Of a stretch of DNA of 64,000 nucleotides, positions 61,039 to 64,000 are shown one piece after another; within the stretch, counting starts at the first letter, position 1; every line of letters starts with the position of its first letter. A model generated the notes under the pieces. It ran no database searches. It worked only from the letters and a program-made list of their open reading frames with translations, and was not told the DNA's origin. This DNA is from Leptoclinus maculatus (taxonomy: Eukaryota > Chordata > Actinopteri > Perciformes > Stichaeidae). Where the stretch lies: positions 23,050,549 through 23,114,548 of the forward strand of contig JAVDOI010000008.1 of NCBI GenBank assembly GCA_032191485.1. Direction: 5' to 3'. Both the position numbers and the translations under genes were made by a program.

Positions 61039-61849
61039 GAATGTGGGCTAATTAGCCCAGGAGGCTTGTCACTGTATCTATCCTGACAGCACATTCAAAC
61101 TGAAGAAAAAGGCTTACGCAGGCTTACAACATCCAAAATGATACAAGCACAAGCACGTTCATTCATCCTCTTCCCCCGCAACACACACCCACAGATCTAG
61201 CAGTGGCAGTAAACTGGGCTCAGGTTTTGGGGGCTTTTGCCTTTGACTGCAGTGCATTATTTCCCCCCTCCGTTTTCCCCTCTAAAAGCCTGCAGCATAG
61301 TTGGACTGAGCGAGATGGACACGAGGGGTGGCAGCGAGAGAGTAAATGATACTATGCAGAGGGAGAGAGATAAAATATAATGCAGCTACTGAGGGTGAAA
61401 AATGGTGTGGTGAAATGACTGAGGGGGTAGAGATTAGAGGAGAGGGCTAGCAGGGAGAGAGGAGCGAGGGGGGCGGTGAGGAGAAAAAGAGGTTGGGGTG
61501 TTTATCATGCTGGGGCTGTAGGAGGCTGGGCTGCAGACAGAGCGACTGGGCCATTTAGAAGCTACTATGTGTTGCAGTTGGAATAATTAGCATGGTATCC
61601 GAGGCTGTCTCGCAAAGTAGCAGGACATGGGGAAAAGGGGACAGCACAACGAGGAAGGAGAAGAGTCGCCTTCTCCTCGGGGGCATTGTTAAGCCTTCAG
61701 GCTGCAACTGAGCTGGGAACAGTCTGCACAGGTGGAGGCAGGCTGCAGGGAAGACAACAAACTGTGGACGCCCCATTATCCACTGATAACTATTTGCTTG
61801 TATTCATATTTCACTGATGTATCTGGATCGGAACAAGACTAAGAGTCTG
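61039..61849. other. noncoding, G/A-rich
   Basis: 61300-61500 is rich in GAGAGGG/GAGGGGG. No exon recognised. Confidence 0.4.
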
Positions 61850-62340
61850 CAGCCATGCAAGTGGCTCTATGAAGCTGCACAGCAGTGCTTTAAGCTAAAT
61901 GCTAACGCTAGTATGGCAACATGCTCAAAACGACAATGCTAATGCTGCTTGTATAATGTTTATGATATTCAACACATAGACTGCACATAAGAATTGGACT
62001 TAGTCACGGTGATGTCACCCATTGGTTTGTGGACCGTTGTGGCTTGAAGCCTAGAATTCAGAATTTTGGCTGTCGCCATCTTGGTTTTTTGGACACAAAA
62101 GGGTGGAACTAAGGCATTTTTAGGTGACCAAAATGGTTACAATGGTAACCATCTGCATCTGTTCAAAAATATGATGCCAATCCATTTAGTAGGTGTTTCA
62201 ATATTTTTTGAAAGGTGACGACATTGATGTGCTGGTGGCCCTAAATGAAAAGCCAGGGAACACCACAAGCACATCCTCCTAGGACCATGAATGTCAGTTG
62301 AAAAGTCGATGGCAACTCATCCATTTGGGGCCATTTTGTT
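61850..62340. mobile_element. repeat families B and C, joined
   Basis: AGCTAAATGCTAACGCTAGT, AACATGCTCAAAACG and CAATCCATTTAGTAGGTGTT match family B. 61980-62130, with CGCCATCTTGGTTTTTTGG, matches family C on the opposite strand. Confidence 0.6.
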
Positions 62341-63229
62341 TGACTAGAGCTAAAATAGTTAGCATGTTAACCCATTATCTGATTAACAGAAAATGTGTTA
62401 CCAACAATTTTACCTATTTTACTTTATTGACTTATAATCAAAGTCATTTTGTGTCAAACATTCACTGTGCCCAGCTTTTTAATGTCATAATTAACTACTT
62501 ATATATATATACTTTGAAGTCACCCTGGGCTATTAGAAACTGTATTGGGCATTGGTGAGTATTTTCTCACATTTTTAGACCAAGTAATACTGGAAGGTTA
62601 ATAAATAATTATCATTGATATGAATGGCTTTTTAAAGACCAAACATTCGAGAAAAATATAATAGACAGATTAATGGAACATTTAAATAATCCTCAATAAC
62701 AGCCAGCCTATTTATTTGGGAATGACATGATCAGGTCCAGCATTATTACATCTCATCTCTATATGGTCAAATTTGCATGGGCCCTTTTCCTAATAAATTA
62801 GTGTTTAACTAATTCATTATTAGCCTTACTTTCTTGAATAATTCATTCATGATTTGGTCAGTGAAATGTCAGTAGAATCTCAAATATCAACCAGAATTAA
62901 ATTATAAAATGAACCTTATTGGTACTAGATGTTTATCAGGGGCTGCATGTTGTTCTATTGTCTTTGCATTAGGCGCATATGCTTCGCTCCATTTGCTTGG
63001 CGCTCATGCTGCTGTCAGTGATGCTGCTGAAGCTGTCCAGTGTGTCAGGTTGCAGCTTGTCAAGGTGTGACCTCCTGCCTCCAACTCAGCCTCAACTAAG
63101 GCACTGCTCGGATAACTGAACTGCACATCAGCCATGGGATGGAGAAGGGCATTGGGACTGTGACCAAAGTCTGTCTCCATTATTCAATGATTTATTGATT
63201 CATTTCAAAATAATCTTACGAATAATTAA
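62341..63229. other. noncoding, AT-rich
   Basis: No repeat family or exon recognised. Confidence 0.4.
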
Positions 63230-63698
63230 AGTTACTATGAGGAACTTTTAACTTAAACATAACAATCATGCAGATTCACTATAAAGGTCTTCAGCTCAGA
63301 CTCCAGCTGGGCCTCCGGCGGCGACCAGCTCGCAGTGGACAGACCCAGGTCCGGCTTCTCTGCCGCCCTGGACCTGCAGCTGGAGCTCCAGTGGGACGTG
63401 GCGAGCTCTGTGTCCGGGAGCAGCAGCGACTCCTCCTCCGGCCTGGCTGCTCCGCTGGTCTCCGCTGGGAGTCAACAACTACACCTAGCTGCTGGAGACC
63501 CAGGCCGCATTGCTGGGCCTGCTGGAGGGAAGGGAGGCATGAAAGAACCAGAACCATGACTGAGGGGGGCAGACTGCCAGACCCTGCTGCAGTAAAATGA
63601 GTGGTTTACTTAAGGGAACCAGGTGCTTGGAAACAGTACCACTTTTGTCCACAAGGACCACCAAGATCAACACAAAACGAAAGTTCCTCATAGTAGCT
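63230..63698. mobile_element. TTAA-flanked MITE, 469 bp
   Basis: The ends AGTTACTATGAGGAACTTT and (reversed) AGCTACTATGAGGAACTTT differ at one position and are flanked by TTAA at 63226-63229 and 63699-63702. TTAA duplications point to the piggyBac or Kolobok groups. The GC-rich interior (63290-63560) has overlapping open frames with no known similarity. Confidence 0.9.
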
Positions 63699-63889
63699 TT
63701 AAGCCCACAAAATGTGAAAAGGATATCAATCATCCTACATTAGACATGCAGCAGTGTCTGAAAATCACTGTTAACAGTAACTATGACTGCCCAACGTTAA
63801 AACACCAACATTATTTGATGTACCACTGTACATTGATAAGAAGCAACTAACCAGCTGTAACAATTCAAAGAAAGCCTAATGACAAGACC

Positions 63890-64000
63890 ATACTGATCTC
63901 ATGACTGTAGAGTATGTATGAAGCTGAAGCCAGAGACAAAACGTGGTTAGCCTAGCTTAGCATAAAGACTGGAGGCAGGGAGAAACAGCAAGTCAGGCTA
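63890..64000. mobile_element. repeat family D, cut by window end
   Basis: GTGGTTAGCCTAGCTTAGCA, then TAAAGACTGGAGGCAGGGAG, the same block as 59205-59250. Confidence 0.65.

Noticed and set aside
63268..63600. GC-rich 110-codon frame as a gene exon
   Set aside because: It lies wholly inside a TTAA-flanked MITE and no frame shows a known domain.

Overview
The window looks like nuclear DNA of a ray-finned fish, probably a percomorph teleost. It has short split exons with GT/AG borders, long (CA)n tracts and many teleost-type interspersed repeats (L1-like and L2-like LINEs, a tRNA-derived SINE, hAT, PIF-Harbinger and TTAA elements, a solo LTR). There are no bacterial-type operons, tRNA or rRNA genes, or CRISPR arrays. 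Nearly all the short open frames in the six-frame translation are chance.

One gene can be read with confidence: the 3' part of adgrb1 (BAI1, adhesion G protein-coupled receptor B1), on the minus strand from 53141 down to the stop codon at 28677. I placed thirteen exons by hand. Their splice phases all agree, and together they give 1941 coding bases: 646 residues plus the stop. This covers the linker after the GPS, all seven membrane spans, the cytoplasmic tail with the ELMO-binding RKR motif, and the C-terminal QTEV PDZ ligand. The extracellular exons (CUB-like region, thrombospondin repeats, hormone-receptor and GAIN domains) were not found and probably lie beyond 64000. A likely 3' UTR runs from 28676 down to about 27060 and contains a perfect 14-bp hairpin.

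The flank at 1-27000 is gene-poor and repeat-rich: an L1-like LINE end (about 5060-5690), a 1258-bp deleted hAT element with an exact 8-bp target duplication (14544-15801), an L2-like LINE end (about 17100-17770), a ruined retroviral gag-pol (about 18010-19590), and a solo LTR with an exact 5-bp duplication (22844-23301) inside an older MITE. At 24840-26290 three elements are nested. The innermost (25352-26212) is CCGGAT/ACGGTT-rich, has inverted ends, a TATA box and a 55-codon lysine/alanine-rich frame. It is the most unusual object in the window. One unassigned candidate exon lies on the plus strand at 7318-7404.

The adgrb1 introns carry a MITE (37715-38410) and a 40-bp minisatellite (49141-49720) that keeps all three sense-strand frames open. 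The intron upstream of the first exon in view (53142-64000) holds a SINE with an 11-bp duplication, a Harbinger derivative with TTA duplications, and a TTAA-flanked MITE.

I saw no multi-gene system. The novelty is in the repeat structures and in details of the adgrb1 tail. Family names come from remembered protein and repeat sequences, not from searches.
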